This document shows positions 61,501 through 64,000 of a stretch of 64,000 nucleotides of DNA, piece after piece; the first letter of the stretch is position 1, and each line of letters begins with the position of its first letter. The DNA comes from Thozetella sp. PMI_491 (taxonomy: Eukaryota; Ascomycota; Sordariomycetes; Chaetosphaeriales; Chaetosphaeriaceae). The position numbers and the translations under genes were made by a program. The notes beneath the pieces were generated by a model that was not told the origin of the DNA, ran no database searches, and saw only the letters and a program-made list of their open reading frames with translations. Location of the stretch: contig MU270015.1 in NCBI GenBank assembly GCA_021432635.1, positions 1,841,860-1,905,859 on the forward strand. The letters run 5' to 3'.

Positions 61501-63910
61501 CGTGGCCAGACAATGCCCAGAACTATAGTTAGAATCGAATAGAGGGAAACGTAGGTTCCCAGAGAGAAATATTCAGTTCAGAGAAGCGATGGCCTTTAGC
61601 ATCGACAACGGTTGCCATTGCCGTCATCACAGGCACTTCCCATTAGGCACCACTGCCCTTCTCACGTGCGAGGGCGTAGAAGTGGGGCTGCTGCCTGTTG
61701 GTGGTTTGGTGTTTGGGGTTTGGGGTTTGGGGTTTGGGGTTTGGGGTTTGGGGCAGCTACTGTGTATGGTGCAGACCTGGCCGTGGTTGGCCTGCCTGTC
61801 TGGCCTGGCAGGCCTCTGCGCATTAGGTCAGCAGAGGTCAAAAGTTCCAGGCATCGTAGACCCTGGCGGGGCACCCAGCATCGTTTTCCGAATGAGTGCT
61901 AGAGTGCATAGGTCCCCTTCCAACTTGAGCTAGGCAAGGTACGATGCATTGTCTTTTATTTATTTATCTGGACTCTTTTATTTATTTATTCTTCCTTCTT
62001 AGACTACAACCTAGATAGGGTAACCATCTGGCGCATTCATCGACAGAGTTCAAGAGCGATGGCACTACTGCACGGGAATAGGGTGTTGGTTAGCAACTGA
62101 CATGGCTAAGGTTAACAGTGCCGTGAGCCCTGTCCCTTTCTCCACACAAACGCAGGCCGACCGACGAGGCGGCAACTCAACTCCCATTCCCTCTAGCTTT
62201 GTGTGTAACTGTCGCTTAACGACACAAAGTTTGCAACTTCTAGGTAGTACAATTCAGGAAGAGAGGTAGTTTGCCTACGTTACCTACTGTGGATTGCCCA
62301 CGCTAGTCAAGGAGAAGGAGGGGAGACAGCTAATTGAGCCTTTTCACGAGATTTGCTAGATCCGACGCGGGCCTGCATCTAGTCTGTAGGGTTTTTTTCT
62401 ATACTTCCCTCGCCTCCGTAGCACATAACGTTACTCGAACCCCGCCAGTGTATTAGTTGTGGTGCGCCCGTGCACAGCCAAGACAGTTCACCGCCGCATA
62501 CTTAGGTGCAACACTGAGCCAAATTAGCCATGACGTGTGCCAAGTCTTATTTGGTTGTCCCCGAAGACAACACAGGTGGTCGTCGAAGTTGTGCGAACAT
62601 CATCAAACGCTCTCGTTGGCTCTAGGAGATTGCTGCTCATGGCCGAGGCCAACACAGCTTTCCACTCGGTCAACAATCGCCTTTAGTGCGTTTCTTGGCA
62701 GATCTGCAACACCTCTTACTCCCGCCCGTGGAGACGTGGGGTGCTCGGCCAAGACCTACCTATGCGGAAGGAGATGGTACGCCACGTCTATAACTGAGAA
62801 CCGGCGCAATGCTTGTTTTGCAGTTGCTTCGTACGGCCTAGCACGAGATGAGGTCTATAGGCTCTGATGTTTACACGAGTCAGAGTTGCCGGACGCATGC
62901 GAGTGCAAGTACAACGCGGAACGGCAGCCCTGAGCGATGATGGTCGCTGGATACCCTTGGATCGCTTCCAGAGCAAATGGCCTACGACGGCGAAACCATT
63001 AGTGAGCATTTCTGTTTAGCGAGGTATGACAAAGTTGCCGAAGTCTTCATTTGCAATTCTCGTCTGGCAAGCTACGGCCCACTCTCTCAACAACTGGGAT
63101 TGGTGGTCTGTCAGACCGGTTGACAGACTACCTACAACTTCCCTTCCAGTCCGTGATGCAAGAGATAGCCGCTGCAGGTAGGTCGGCTTCTTTGTCGGGC
63201 TGGTGTTCGAAACAAGCAGTTCGCAAAAGTCGGCATATCCATACAAAATACGACCTATTACGGATAGGGTTCTAGACCGGGTGGCATCCGGGCAGCTGCT
63301 GAGAGCACGTCAGTTGAGATCCTGCGTGTTGTGAATACCACTTGCCTCGGTAGTTCAGCGGCGTGCAAATCGGACAAGGGGTCCAGGCCGCCTATATGAC
63401 CTGGCAGTGGCGGAAAAGGCGCCATGTGGGGGTGGCACAAAGGGCCCAAGACGTACTACCTCCCTTGACTGGTTCGGTATTCGATATGGCTCGGCGGTAG
63501 ATAGCTGCGCCCAGCCAGAGCGACCCCAGGCGGGTGATGCCTGGACCGGCAAGTCATTGGCCCGCCTCCCACGGTAATCTCCAATCCCTGCATCGCCTCT
63601 GGTAGTTGATAGGAGTGCCGGCCCGCCAGCTGCCCAAAGCGGAAAAGGCTTGCATGCATCGCATCGCGTGCTACCACCCTATCAGAGCCAAACGAGCCCC
63701 GGTCCTCCGTGCCGCCGCTCGTGCAGGGGGGCTCGCGGGCGGCGGAGCCCCGTCGTCCTGGTTAACGAACGATCCACAATGGCAGGAAGGAAGGCCTGGA
63801 AGGAAGGCCTTACAGCAGCACTATTAAATGATCCCGCCGGCCCCTTTTGAACCCCCCGGGGCGATGGTCTGTCCTCTCGCGCCGACCTCAGTCTCTCCCC
63901 ATCCGCCATC
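61501..63910. other. Gene-poor region, 2.4 kb
   Basis: No gene is supported. It holds the (TTTGGGG)6 repeat (61712-61753), a TTTATTTATTTAT-rich stretch around 61956-61993, and a short tandem duplication (GGAAGGAAGGCCT-like) at 63785-63812. A TATTAAAT box at about 63822 likely serves the secreted-protein gene at the right edge. Confidence 0.5.
61712..61753. repeat. (TTTGGGG)6 tandem repeat
   Basis: Six perfect 7 bp units on the plus strand, with a partial unit before them. G-rich runs on this strand could form a G-quadruplex. The unit is not the TTAGGG telomere repeat of filamentous fungi. Confidence 0.9.
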
Positions 63911-64000
63911 ATGAAGTTCTCGTCGCAGTGGGCGCTGCTCGCCCTCGCTCCCGTGTCGCTCGGGTGCGTTCTCCCGGAGGAGCGCGAAAACGACGGGCTA
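63911..64000 (+). CDS. Start of a secreted-protein gene (cut by window edge)
   Basis: An ATG at 63911 opens 30 codons to the window edge. They start MKFSSQWALLALAPVSLG, a good signal peptide, followed by CVLPEERE. The context (GCCATCATGAAG) is favourable, and a TATTAAAT box lies about 90 bp upstream. The family cannot be told from this fragment. Confidence 0.65.
   Translation, partial: MKFSSQWALLALAPVSLGCVLPEERENDGL

Noticed and set aside
62457-62867. A 136-codon plus-strand frame near the right edge
   Set aside because: Composition looks random and it has no motif.
63345-63420. CTCGGTAGTTCAGCGG resembling a tRNA A box
   Set aside because: No GGTTCRA B box follows at the right distance and no acceptor stem pairs.

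Overview
This window is nuclear DNA of a filamentous ascomycete (Pezizomycotina). The evidence is short spliceosomal introns of about 49-140 nt, Zn2Cys6 and Clr5 regulators, a CFEM/Pth11-type receptor, GH28 and CmcJ/AsaB-type enzymes, ankyrin giants and long AT-richer intergenic stretches. I cannot name a genus. I recognise 27 protein-coding loci. One is cut by the left edge, one by the right edge, and one carries an apparent frameshift. I found no rRNA, tRNA, CRISPR or intact transposon. Exon joins were chosen by reading frame, splice-site consensus and protein continuity, without transcript data.

Left third (0-31 kb) is metabolic: a secreted decarboxylase-like amidohydrolase, a frameshifted PHP phosphoesterase, an epoxide hydrolase, a Zn2Cys6 regulator, an acyl-CoA thioesterase, a Clr5-domain regulator and a short-chain dehydrogenase. 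These are followed by a likely catabolic cluster (17.4-27.7 kb): SMP-30 lactonase, secreted GH28 pectinase-like enzyme, sugar-type MFS transporter, D-2-hydroxyacid dehydrogenase, amidohydrolase-type lactonase and a Dal5-type MFS transporter. A GNAT and a fasciclin-domain protein follow.

Middle (31-45 kb): a 1318-residue ankyrin protein, an orphan gene and a DUF924 protein precede a divergent pair. The pair consists of a small gasdermin-like protein and a TPR-like/CHAT caspase-fold protease that share a 300 bp promoter. It matches the logic of protease-gated pore-forming cell-death modules known in fungi, animals and bacteria, and is the most exciting object here. A CmcJ/AsaB-like oxygenase and a ketopantoate reductase-like enzyme follow.

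Right third (45-64 kb): a gene-poor stretch, a six-exon CFEM seven-transmembrane receptor, a small secreted DUF3237-like protein with an 18 nt micro-exon, a LYC1-like acetyltransferase, a five-exon protein joining a fungal STAND-type N-terminal domain to ankyrin repeats, another GNAT, a 1073-residue ankyrin protein with a (TTTGGGG)6 repeat upstream of its start, and the first codons of a secreted-protein gene at the right edge.
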